From CAJUOR01 sp964596105 (GTDB lineage Bacteria; Bacillota_I; Bacilli_A; Erysipelotrichales; Coprobacillaceae), in contig CAZQRT010000048.1 in NCBI GenBank assembly GCA_964596105.1, forward strand, positions 1 through 11,454: a stretch of DNA of 11,454 bases. Reading direction: 5' to 3'. Under the pieces are notes generated by a model. It worked only from the letters and a program-made list of their open reading frames with translations, was not told the DNA's origin and ran no database searches. Made by a program: the position numbers and the translations under genes. Below are positions 1 through 6,220 of this stretch, one piece after another (positions within the stretch are counted from its first letter, which is position 1; each line of letters opens with the position of its first letter).

Positions 1-279
1 AAACCGGATCAGGGCGTGGCGTTTGGAAACGGCGGGATGGAGGTAAATAAGATCATTGTCCGCGCCGCGCCCGATGCGGATGTTTTTTTTCATCGCGAAA
101 CGGACATAAGCGCGGTCCTCTTTCAGGACAATCCCGGTCAGCACCTGCTTCCCCAGCGTGATTTGAAAGCGGTCTAATCCGGCGAGACTTTTCTCTTTAG
201 AGCCGTCAGAAAAAGTCCCCTCCCCCGCAATCGTCAAGGACCGCTGTCCGATCCTCAGTTTGACACTCTGAAAGGTCAT
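1..279 (-). CDS. FHA-domain protein, N-terminal part (EssC-like start possible)
   Basis: The first 93 residues of a protein that runs off the left edge. Residues 67-93 are the front half of a forkhead-associated domain: an IRIGR turn (G70, R71), an acidic NDL stretch, then VSKRHA with S85 and H88, the residues that bind phosphothreonine peptides in FHA domains. Residues 1-60 are beta-rich and may be a degenerate first FHA or a linker. The ATG at 279 lies inside the end of the Ig-like gene (74-nt overlap) and has no clear Shine-Dalgarno, so translation would be coupled to that gene; alternatively this is the cytosolic continuation of that gene after a frameshift. Many T7SSb EssC ATPases begin with FHA domains and sit downstream of EssB, so an EssC-like protein is one candidate. 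That is inference from context, because no ATPase domain is visible. The FHA call is firm; full length and function are unknown. Confidence 0.75.
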   Translation of the reverse strand, partial: MTFQSVKLRIGQRSLTIAGEGTFSDGSKEKSLAGLDRFQITLGKQVLTGIVLKEDRAYVRFAMKKNIRIGRGADNDLIYLHPAVSKRHALIRF

Positions 280-2026
280 GACGGTGCCGGCGCGCCCGGG
301 CCAGGACACTAAACGCGAGCCATCCGATAACACCAGCCGCAACAAGCCCACCTCCAATCATGACGAAGATCTCAAAGTGCGGGATCCTTTTCCCGACCAC
401 CGGATAAAGCCGGGGCGGGGTGAGAAAGACCGGCTGAGCATGCTCAAGGCGCAGTTCTTTTTGGGTAATGTGACCGGCCGGATCACTGGCCGAAAACACG
501 ACGCGGTCAGCCGGTGACTCCGGATCCAGAATCAGCTGATCTGTGCCCTGCCTTAAAAGCCTGTCCTCCTCATACACCTCCCAGGTGACCGTCCCTTCCG
601 CGCATTCGCTTTGCACATTTAAAGGTGTGTAAACTTCCAAAGTTTCCAGATCCTCGGCCAGGGTGTCATTGACCCTGACATCGATCGGGGCGCAAAACCC
701 GTCAAGATGCACCCTGTGGAAAAATCCGGTCTTTTGTTTTGTGTCTTGGGCATAGCAGGATATCTCATAATCCCCAAAGCCTTCCTGAAAAGGCGTCTCA
801 TCAAGAATCAAAAGCACCTTTTCATGGCCCTCGTCCTGGAAATATAATTCGCCGTTACGCGTCACGACAACCCCGTATTCTTTTAAAAAGCGGTCGGAAA
901 AAGACAGGTCGTAAACCGCCCGCGCGGCGCTTATTTCCTGCTCTTTAAACGTAATCACCGGCGCGCTCTCATCGATCATGACGTTTTGACTGAAACGCTG
1001 CCGGCGCCCGTATTCATCTTTCAGCTCGCCTTTCAGCTGATAATACCCGTCCAGTACCTCATCAGCTGCGAAACGCCGGTCAACAATATGGAAAGGCGCC
1101 GCCAGGCCGTCTCTTGTGAAAGAGCAGGCAAAAAAATCCGCGTTGCCTGACCAGCTTAATCCGCCGTCATGAACGAGCTTGAGATCTTCGGGAATCATCA
1201 TGTCCACAATTGTTTCATTGCCGGCCTTATCGCGCGCCACACCCGTGACATGACTGCCCGGCGTCAAGGTTTCCGGAAGGTCATGAAAGTCTAGATATTC
1301 TTCTTCAATCTGAAAATGAAAAGCGTCATCCTCATAAACCAGCGAAACCTCCGGCGCCTTGTCATCCAAGATCAAGTTGACATTCTCATCGATGCCTAAA
1401 GCCTCGAGATGATTCTCACCCCAGACTAAAGGTATTTCCCGTTCGATATCAAAAGGATAGTCGCCAAGAATCTCGGCTTTTAAAGGGCCGTCTTCTTTGA
1501 ATAGATAAGTATGCTCAGAAATCTCAACACCGCCGGGAATCTCGTAGCCCGGTTTTTCTTTCATGATGTAGAAGCTGAATTTCTCATCATCTTCCCCATA
1601 TTCATGAGCCCCGGGCTCGGTAATCTCAAAAGCGTGATCATACCAGCCGTCCTCACAAAGATCTTCAGGATCCAGCGGTTTTTTCGAGCGGACATGAAAG
1701 ATCCCGGGGCCTTCATAAACCAGGCAGGGGTCCTGACAGAGGCTTTTCTCCTCCCCGTAAAACAAATAGTCCTGACTGGAATAAAAGACAAAAAGATCGG
1801 GCTTTCCCGGACTTTCAAAACGGTAGATGCCTTCCTTGGTCAGCGGGACTTCATAAGGCGATTCCTCATCATCCAGCTTCAAAATTTCCTCATCATTGCA
1901 GTAAAGGACGCCCGTCAGATCCTCCCCTTCCAGACGTAAAACCTCATCTTCCGCCTCGGGAATGGTCAAAGTCAGTGTCTCCTCACGAAACATCAGCCCC
2001 ATCAGTAAAAACAAGATCGTTTTCAT
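206..2026 (-). CDS. Exported Ig-like-repeat protein with C-terminal membrane anchor
   Basis: A 606-residue protein not recognised as a named family. It starts at the ATG at 2026, preceded by AGGAGG with a 5-nt spacer; the open frame extends further upstream but that part overlaps other genes. Residues 1-13 are a short hydrophobic signal-like segment. The long body is very acidic and contains stretches typical of bacterial Ig-like beta-sandwich repeats: DKAPEVSL (222-229) leading to VARDKAGN (263-270), DESAPVITF (352-360), and SASDPAGH (512-519). Residues 551-576 form one strong TM helix followed by RARRHRH, a positive-inside stop-transfer signal, so the Ig region should lie outside. The last 24 residues are encoded in the overlap with the next FHA gene and look like out-of-frame sequence. 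In the operon it follows the kinase and a tiny TM ORF. It may be an envelope-spanning partner of a T7SS-like machine, in the position where EsaA would act; this is inference. Confidence 0.8.
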   Translation of the reverse strand: MKTILFLLMGLMFREETLTLTIPEAEDEVLRLEGEDLTGVLYCNDEEILKLDDEESPYEVPLTKEGIYRFESPGKPDLFVFYSSQDYLFYGEEKSLCQDPCLVYEGPGIFHVRSKKPLDPEDLCEDGWYDHAFEITEPGAHEYGEDDEKFSFYIMKEKPGYEIPGGVEISEHTYLFKEDGPLKAEILGDYPFDIEREIPLVWGENHLEALGIDENVNLILDDKAPEVSLVYEDDAFHFQIEEEYLDFHDLPETLTPGSHVTGVARDKAGNETIVDMMIPEDLKLVHDGGLSWSGNADFFACSFTRDGLAAPFHIVDRRFAADEVLDGYYQLKGELKDEYGRRQRFSQNVMIDESAPVITFKEQEISAARAVYDLSFSDRFLKEYGVVVTRNGELYFQDEGHEKVLLILDETPFQEGFGDYEISCYAQDTKQKTGFFHRVHLDGFCAPIDVRVNDTLAEDLETLEVYTPLNVQSECAEGTVTWEVYEEDRLLRQGTDQLILDPESPADRVVFSASDPAGHITQKELRLEHAQPVFLTPPRLYPVVGKRIPHFEIFVMIGGGLVAAGVIGWLAFSVLARARRHRHDLSECQTEDRTAVLDDCGGGDFF

Positions 2027-2112
2027 TTCATCCTCCTTTCGTAAAGCCAGATGAGTACGATACAAAGCAATGTGACCAGCCATGTCACTGCCCGGTAAAC
2101 CAGAAACATCAT
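2023..2112 (-). CDS. Tiny single-TM membrane protein (29 aa), putative
   Basis: A small ORF that fills the only gap in an otherwise overlapping gene block. It starts at ATGATG, where the first ATG overlaps the TGA stop of the kinase gene, and ends at a TGA that overlaps the start of the Ig-like gene (ATGAAATGA). The product begins MMFLVYRAVTW, continues through a Leu/Ile/Val-rich stretch to LIWLY, and ends ERRMK: one clear transmembrane helix with a basic C-terminal end. The two Arg codons AGG AGG near its end are also the Shine-Dalgarno of the Ig-like gene. No strong ribosome binding site precedes it, so translation would be coupled to kinase termination. It could be a real microprotein of the membrane complex, or a leader that couples translation of the next gene. 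Length is too short for homology recognition. Confidence 0.5.
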   Translation of the reverse strand: MMFLVYRAVTWLVTLLCIVLIWLYERRMK

Positions 2113-3407
2113 TTTGCGGCGGGGAACTGCTTTTGATACTGCCTGATCTTCTCCAGCACCGCCGCCCCTTCCAGATCATCATCCGCGGCATTTTCCGCTT
2201 TTTCCAGGAAGCCTTCCTGATAATGCCCGTTCGCAAACAATGCCAGGCAGATGTTCGCGTAGGCGCTTTTTTCCGTATACTCCAAAGCACAAATAAAAAG
2301 CGCGTCGCTTCTTGTCTCATAGGCCGCTTTGATTAATATGTCCACATCTTTGCCTTCATTCCAGAAGCTTAAAAAAGTCTTTTCCCAACCTTCTTCAAGT
2401 TCCTGAAAGTAATAGGGAAAACATCTCAAACAGAATTCTTTTTCCTTTCTGGTCTTTGATACCTGCCAGAGGGAAACCAGATTATCCACACATGGGTCGG
2501 CGATCACTGCCTTTCTTTTTTGCGCGTATGCGCCGCCTAGATTCGCCAGTAACACCAGCTGCTTGTCGTGATCCTTGGTAAAGCTGATCTGATCCAGCCA
2601 GTAAGACAGAATCTTCTCATCTTTAACCCGCGCCAGACCGTTTTCCCAGGCCTTCTCAAAGCTCATCTTGAGATAGGCCGCCTTTTCATCAATCGCCAGG
2701 GCGCACGCGTAATCCTGAGCGGCCAGCGCGGCCTGAAAAGAGCACTTTTTCACCGGCATATAAAACCCCCACAGCATTAGACACACACATAACATCAGCC
2801 TGAGAAAACGGGTATCCAGAGCCCTTTTCGCCTGCTTCGGGGTTTTAAAACGCTTTTTAGGATCATGACGCAGAGCCTTTTTAATCCAGCGGTTTAAAAA
2901 AGGATGATACCCCCTTTCGAGATTTTTTAAACATAACGCCAGCGAATAAAGGTCGCTCTGCCAGGAAACCGCCTGCCCCTGCCTGTATTCCGGGGAAGCG
3001 TAAGCCAGCGACCCGAGCCTGGTCCGGGTACTCTGACAGGGCATGAGGGTATCAAAATCAACCAGATAAAACCTTTTATTTGCCATCATAAGATTAGCGG
3101 GCTTGATGTCATTATGACAAAGCTTTAAAGCATCCAGATAACTCAGTAAATCAAGCAGCGCGTAAGCCAGGCGGTACAAATTTCTTCTCCCTAGCTTTTG
3201 TTGATCCAGAGAAAAGCCGTGAATCCGTTTCATCACGACATAATTCTTCCCGGCTTTCAAACACGGGCAGATCACAGGATGATCCAGGCTCTGGTAAATT
3301 TTCAAGGCTTCCTCCAGCCCGTCAAAATCCCGCTCATAGATCTTGACACAAACATCCTCATTCAAGGCGTAAACACTCCCGATCGCCCCCTGCCCGATTT
3401 TATTCAT
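2109..3407 (-). CDS. Membrane-anchored Ser/Thr kinase-like protein, EssB/YukC-like layout
   Basis: A 432-residue protein with a compact protein-kinase fold (about 1-198), one TM helix (about 201-219) and a helical C-terminal region of about 210 residues that should be extracytosolic. Kinase motifs are present: glycine loop GQGAIGSVY (5-13), Lys22 in VCVKIY, HND at 98-100 followed by IKPANL (catalytic Asp100, Lys102, Asn105), metal-binding Asp117 in DFD (a variant of DFG), and ASPEY at 137-141. The lobe after SDLYSL is shorter than usual. Size and layout match EssB/YukC of T7SSb, and VKDEKILSYWLDQ in the tail recalls EssB tails from memory, but known EssB proteins are pseudokinases while this one keeps the catalytic residues. 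The ATG at 3407 overlaps the upstream FHA stop (ATGAATAA) and has no clear Shine-Dalgarno; an in-frame TTG at 3431 would add eight residues and give the glycine strand more of a lead-in. A generic PknB-type kinase is the alternative. Confidence 0.85.
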   Translation of the reverse strand: MNKIGQGAIGSVYALNEDVCVKIYERDFDGLEEALKIYQSLDHPVICPCLKAGKNYVVMKRIHGFSLDQQKLGRRNLYRLAYALLDLLSYLDALKLCHNDIKPANLMMANKRFYLVDFDTLMPCQSTRTRLGSLAYASPEYRQGQAVSWQSDLYSLALCLKNLERGYHPFLNRWIKKALRHDPKKRFKTPKQAKRALDTRFLRLMLCVCLMLWGFYMPVKKCSFQAALAAQDYACALAIDEKAAYLKMSFEKAWENGLARVKDEKILSYWLDQISFTKDHDKQLVLLANLGGAYAQKRKAVIADPCVDNLVSLWQVSKTRKEKEFCLRCFPYYFQELEEGWEKTFLSFWNEGKDVDILIKAAYETRSDALFICALEYTEKSAYANICLALFANGHYQEGFLEKAENAADDDLEGAAVLEKIRQYQKQFPAAK

Positions 3408-4293
3408 GGTAAACCAGAACGGTTCTCGCAAGCTGGAGACGGTCGCTGTCTTTAAGGGGATAAGCCTTGTTAGGAGTCAGGCGCGCCGTGTTTAAATACG
3501 TGCCATTCGTGCTCCCCAAATCCACCACATAATGCCGGTCGTTTTCTAAAACGATATAAGCGTGCTGCTTGGAAACCGCCCCGTCATCTAAAACAAGCAT
3601 GCAGTCAGGCTGACGGCCGATAATGAAGGGACTGTCGTGAATGTCATGGCTGCTTCCATCAGGAAGCACAAGACGGGCTAAAGAATAACCGTCAAAAAGC
3701 ATGCGCGTTTTCTCCTCGTTGATCTTCGGGGCCGGGCCGTGCTCAACAACCGTTTGAAAGAAAAGATCCGGTTTTCCTTTATGCTTTTTATTCAACAAAC
3801 GGTTTTCAAACCCCGTCAGACTGAAAGCCGGACTGTTCAAATCATCCAGCAATTTTTTTCGCCACGCCCCGTCATGAAGATACCGCCCGTTTTCATAAAG
3901 CGGCTTCAAGACACTTAACGCCTCCTGATCCTTCCCCGTCATCCTCTGCTTCAACGGCAGACGTAAAAACCGCAGTTCCCCGGAATAAGTATCCATAAAA
4001 ACATACGGCCCGCCCAAAATCATATCGTCATCCTTTTGAAAAGCCCGGATGATCTTGAGACTTCGCTTCTTTAAAAGCTCCTTGCCGCAGGGATTTTCCT
4101 TACAAAATGCCAAAAGCGGCCTTAACCCCTCGCGGTCAAAAAGCAGGGTACTCTCCTGACGGGATAAAAAACAAGTCACCACCTCGGGATCATTTAAATA
4201 AAAAGCCCTGCCCTCTTTCACCAGCCCGGGATCGACCGCCAGGCTGAAACACTCCGGTCTGGTCTCTAAAGCAAACTGGCTGTATAAAGGCAT
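3400..4293 (-). CDS. DUF6382-FHA domain protein
   Basis: A 297-residue cytosolic protein. The N-terminal half resembles DUF6382, a domain found in front of FHA domains in clostridial proteins: it includes LLFDREGLRPLLAF, then YVFMDTYSGELRFLRLP, the usual pattern of a beta turn with a conserved Gly before a final LP strand. The C-terminal 75 residues are a complete canonical FHA domain: FIIGR (G226, R227), VSKQHA (S241, H244), N251, and STNGTYLN (N263), all the residues that hold phosphothreonine. It should read phosphothreonine marks, most likely ones made by the kinase encoded immediately downstream. The start at 4293 is chosen because AGGGAGGA sits 7 nt upstream; the open frame reaches further back but lacks such a site. 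Its stop overlaps the kinase ATG by 8 nt. T7SSb and related envelope loci in Bacillota often carry FHA proteins, which fits, but its exact partner is inferred. Confidence 0.88.
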   Translation of the reverse strand: MPLYSQFALETRPECFSLAVDPGLVKEGRAFYLNDPEVVTCFLSRQESTLLFDREGLRPLLAFCKENPCGKELLKKRSLKIIRAFQKDDDMILGGPYVFMDTYSGELRFLRLPLKQRMTGKDQEALSVLKPLYENGRYLHDGAWRKKLLDDLNSPAFSLTGFENRLLNKKHKGKPDLFFQTVVEHGPAPKINEEKTRMLFDGYSLARLVLPDGSSHDIHDSPFIIGRQPDCMLVLDDGAVSKQHAYIVLENDRHYVVDLGSTNGTYLNTARLTPNKAYPLKDSDRLQLARTVLVYHE

Positions 4294-4354
4294 CGCGCAT
4301 CCTCCCTTCATGAAGTTATGGCAAAAAAGACCCCCTTTGACTTTAATTTTCCGC
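4294..4354 (-). other. Leader of the FHA-kinase block; no clear promoter
   Basis: About 60 nt between the terminator and the DUF6382-FHA start. It holds a good Shine-Dalgarno (AGGGAGGA) close to the ATG. A CATAAC sequence could act as a weak -10, but no TTGACA-like box lies 16-18 bp upstream of it. The block may therefore depend on an activator or on read-through past the short terminator. Confidence 0.4.
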
Positions 4355-4377
4355 AAAAAAAAAGCGTCCTAAGACGC
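4355..4377 (-). terminator. Rho-independent terminator with stop codon in its loop
   Basis: On the minus strand GCGTC-TTAG-GACGC forms a 5-bp stem with a 4-nt loop, followed by nine T residues. The TAG stop of the small membrane protein gene is inside the loop. It should end the ATP-grasp/nuclease/membrane-protein unit. The stem is short, so read-through into the FHA-kinase block is possible. Confidence 0.75.
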
Positions 4378-4824
4378 CTGTAAAACCATCAGCCCCGAAA
4401 TCCATATCCACTGCGCGAGACTGTTAATCTGCAGCCCGAAAAAAACCGGCACCGCGGCAAGCCCCATCAGAGCATAAAACATCCTTTTATCACATTTTAA
4501 ATAAACCGGATAGCTCATCCAGAAAAAGAACAGCGCCGTCAAAAGGACATGGATGAAAGGAAATCGACGATAGCTGAATAATGGTAAAAGAATAAGCAAA
4601 ACCAGCCCGCTTTTCCGTTCATTATCAAAACTGCACCACAGTAAAAACAACAAAATCAAATAAGCTATCGGATGGTTTAAAGAGATGCCGCTGAAATTAT
4701 CCACCAGCGGGTTAGACAAAAGCCCGTATCCCGTCATGTACAGCCAGGCGATTTTACTGATACTGCCCGCGATGCTGGATCTGAGCTTCGCGATCCGCCT
4801 GTTCGATTTCATATTTGTAATCAT
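4369..4824 (-). CDS. Small polytopic membrane protein of unknown function
   Basis: Up to 151 residues, not recognised. There are about four hydrophobic segments: IAWLYMTGYGLL, HPIAYLILLFLLW, LVLLILLPLF with FIHVLLTALFFFWM after a basic YRRF turn, and a C-terminal pair around YALMGLAAVPVFFGL and WIWISGLMVL. The start is uncertain. The ATG at 4824 gives a basic N-terminus (KSNRRIAKLR) that would sit inside the cell, but it overlaps the nuclease gene by 71 nt and has only a weak GGCGG upstream; ATG 4812 is similar. The ATG at 4737, 14 nt past the nuclease stop, avoids the overlap but cuts into the first hydrophobic segment. It is the last gene of the unit and ends within a terminator. The high Leu/Phe/Trp content and clean segments support a real coding region. 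Confidence 0.7.
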   Translation of the reverse strand: MITNMKSNRRIAKLRSSIAGSISKIAWLYMTGYGLLSNPLVDNFSGISLNHPIAYLILLFLLWCSFDNERKSGLVLLILLPLFSYRRFPFIHVLLTALFFFWMSYPVYLKCDKRMFYALMGLAAVPVFFGLQINSLAQWIWISGLMVLQAS

Positions 4825-5212
4825 AAGGGCCGCCGTTGTCGTAATACTTTTTCACATATCCCGCCTTTGCGATCAAAGTCTGCAGCAATTCACCGTCGAC
4901 AAACACCCAGACAAGCTGGCGGTCATAACGGTCCGTTCTGTCCTGCCCGTCCTGATACTCCAGCTCAATCGTCTGCGCCTTCTGTAAAGCCGAGCAGGTA
5001 AAATCAGATGACTCTTTTCCGTAGCGCTCATCTTTCTCAAAAGTGTCAATCAACAAAAAGCGGTATTTATCCTCCTCACCATCGATGATAAAACGGGCGG
5101 TGTCGCCGTCGATACACGAGGCCAGCTCAACACGCCGCGCATGGCCGGTTCTCACAAGACTGCAGGCGAGAATCACCAGCGCCACAAAAGCCAGGATCAC
5201 GATCTTTTTCAT
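4754..5212 (-). CDS. Staphylococcal nuclease-like (SNase) protein, secreted or lipid-anchored
   Basis: A 152-residue micrococcal-nuclease-family protein. It would cleave DNA or RNA phosphodiester bonds with a Ca2+ ion on the outer face of the membrane. The family's active-site residues are all present by pattern: D35 and D37-T38 in IDGDTAR, R51 in YRFLLID, D56-T57 and E59 in IDTFEKD (the family Pro is Phe here), and R98 in TDRYDR. Residues 1-16 are a hydrophobic export signal; I-L-A-C17 is a plausible lipobox, so a lipoprotein is likely, with cleavage near HA at 24-25 as the alternative. AAGGAGG 7 nt before the ATG supports this start strongly. It begins 12 nt after the ATP-grasp stop and overlaps the next membrane protein frame, so the three genes are probably one transcript. 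Likely roles are nucleotide scavenging or extracellular DNA turnover. Confidence 0.9.
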   Translation of the reverse strand: MKKIVILAFVALVILACSLVRTGHARRVELASCIDGDTARFIIDGEEDKYRFLLIDTFEKDERYGKESSDFTCSALQKAQTIELEYQDGQDRTDRYDRQLVWVFVDGELLQTLIAKAGYVKKYYDNGGPYDYKYEIEQADREAQIQHRGQYQ

Positions 5213-5224
5213 GACCGGCCCTCC

Positions 5225-6136
5225 TTAAAAATTCGTGTAAATGTCGTAGTCTCTCACTAAAAGCGACAAAAAGCAGTCATAGAACTTGCCGGCATCATAC
5301 CCCCGCAGCTGGGAAACCTGGCCGTCGCCGACCTCGATCAGCACCCAGCCGCCGTCTTTCTTCTTGGCCAGATCAATCACGTAAAAAGGACTTTCCAGCA
5401 CCATGCACTGATCGATCGCCTGATGAAAAGAACGGTCCATCTGCACCATGCCGCCCGACCAGTAAGATATGTAACAGATCGGATCATGCTTGTAGCAGTA
5501 GATGCGGATCTCCTCGGAAATCGGCATCTTGCTTTTATAATGCACCCCGGTTTGAATGATATCCAGATATTCCCTTAAAACCAGACCGCCGGCAAAATGA
5601 TCGGCCTGTTTCTCTATAAAGTTATGAATGACACGCATGGCATTGTCCGTATCCGCGGCATCCTCGATAAAACACGACTCATACCACTCATGCTTGCGCG
5701 ATTTCACATAGTCTTTGACGATGATGCTCTTATGACCGAACTGCTTAAGCATCTCCTTGATCTCCTCATCACCGACCAGGCCGTGACTGTAAACCGACTT
5801 GGCGGTCATATTCTCCAGCTTGGGATACCAGTAGTCCAGATAATGACACTCACGGTAGTGATAAGGATCCACGATCATATGATAATTCTTCTCCCGCAAA
5901 GCGGCATACAGATGATCATACTGAAACTCATTGAGCATCCAGCCCCGGTAGATAAGCTCGGTCTTTTCACTGGCATAAGGCAGGCTGATTTCTTCCTGTT
6001 CATTGATCTCGGCAAAGTCAAACAGATAAACCCGCACCCCGCGCTCTAGAAGGGTGTTGTACTCCTCCTCATACGAAGGATCGGGTGCCGCGGGATTATT
6101 CTCATCGCAGCTGAATAAAAAACCCAGTATTGCCAT
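5225..6136 (-). CDS. ATP-grasp protein, R2K clade (DUF4343-like)
   Basis: A 303-residue soluble protein. The N-terminal part (DENNPAAPDPSYEEEYN, FDFAEI, YRGWMLNEFQYDHLY, YRECHYLDYWYP) has the arrangement of the pre-ATP-grasp region of R2K-clade proteins, and the C-terminal part shows the ATP-grasp core: IIVKDYVKSRKHEW (nucleotide-binding Lys), LVLREYLDI, EEIRIYCY, and finally DLAKKKDGGWVLIEVGDGQ, where the acidic residues would bind Mg2+. ATP-grasp enzymes join a carboxylate to an amine or thiol through an acyl phosphate. The R2K substrate is not established and I cannot predict it. GGGGAGG four nt before the ATG supports the start. It is the first gene behind an extended -10 promoter and is followed by the nuclease and a membrane protein. 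Family is confident; reaction is unknown. Confidence 0.88.
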   Translation of the reverse strand: MAILGFLFSCDENNPAAPDPSYEEEYNTLLERGVRVYLFDFAEINEQEEISLPYASEKTELIYRGWMLNEFQYDHLYAALREKNYHMIVDPYHYRECHYLDYWYPKLENMTAKSVYSHGLVGDEEIKEMLKQFGHKSIIVKDYVKSRKHEWYESCFIEDAADTDNAMRVIHNFIEKQADHFAGGLVLREYLDIIQTGVHYKSKMPISEEIRIYCYKHDPICYISYWSGGMVQMDRSFHQAIDQCMVLESPFYVIDLAKKKDGGWVLIEVGDGQVSQLRGYDAGKFYDCFLSLLVRDYDIYTNF

Positions 6137-6165
6137 AGGACCTCCCCTTTCTGAAAACCATAGCG

Positions 6166-6176
6166 ATTATACCACA
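6166..6176 (-). promoter_or_regulatory. Extended -10 promoter of the ATP-grasp unit
   Basis: Minus strand TGTGGTATAAT: a perfect TATAAT with the TRTGN extension, about 30 nt upstream of the ATP-grasp ATG. No good -35 is seen; that region is taken up by the MATE terminator hairpin, which fits an extended -10 promoter that does not need a -35. Confidence 0.75.
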
Positions 6177-6185
6177 GAATTCACA

Positions 6186-6212
6186 AAAATAACCGCAAAA
6201 AGCGGTTATTTT
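6186..6212. terminator. Symmetric Rho-independent terminator after the MATE gene
   Basis: An 11-bp perfect inverted repeat (AAAATAACCGC / GCGGTTATTTT) with a 5-nt loop. On the minus strand the stem runs into TTATTTTT just 9 nt past the MATE stop. A/T flanks on both sides make it potentially bidirectional. It insulates gltX-MATE from the promoter immediately downstream. Confidence 0.85.
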
Positions 6213-6220
6213 CAAGATCT

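Noticed and set aside
1511..1939. 142-residue plus-strand ORF inside the Ig-like gene
   Set aside because: It is the reverse frame of a convincing exported protein, has no ribosome binding site and shows no domain pattern.
4754..5212. Nuclease as a type VII secretion toxin
   Set aside because: It has its own Sec-type or lipoprotein signal and no WXG/LXG N-terminal domain, and it is separated from the FHA-kinase block by a terminator.
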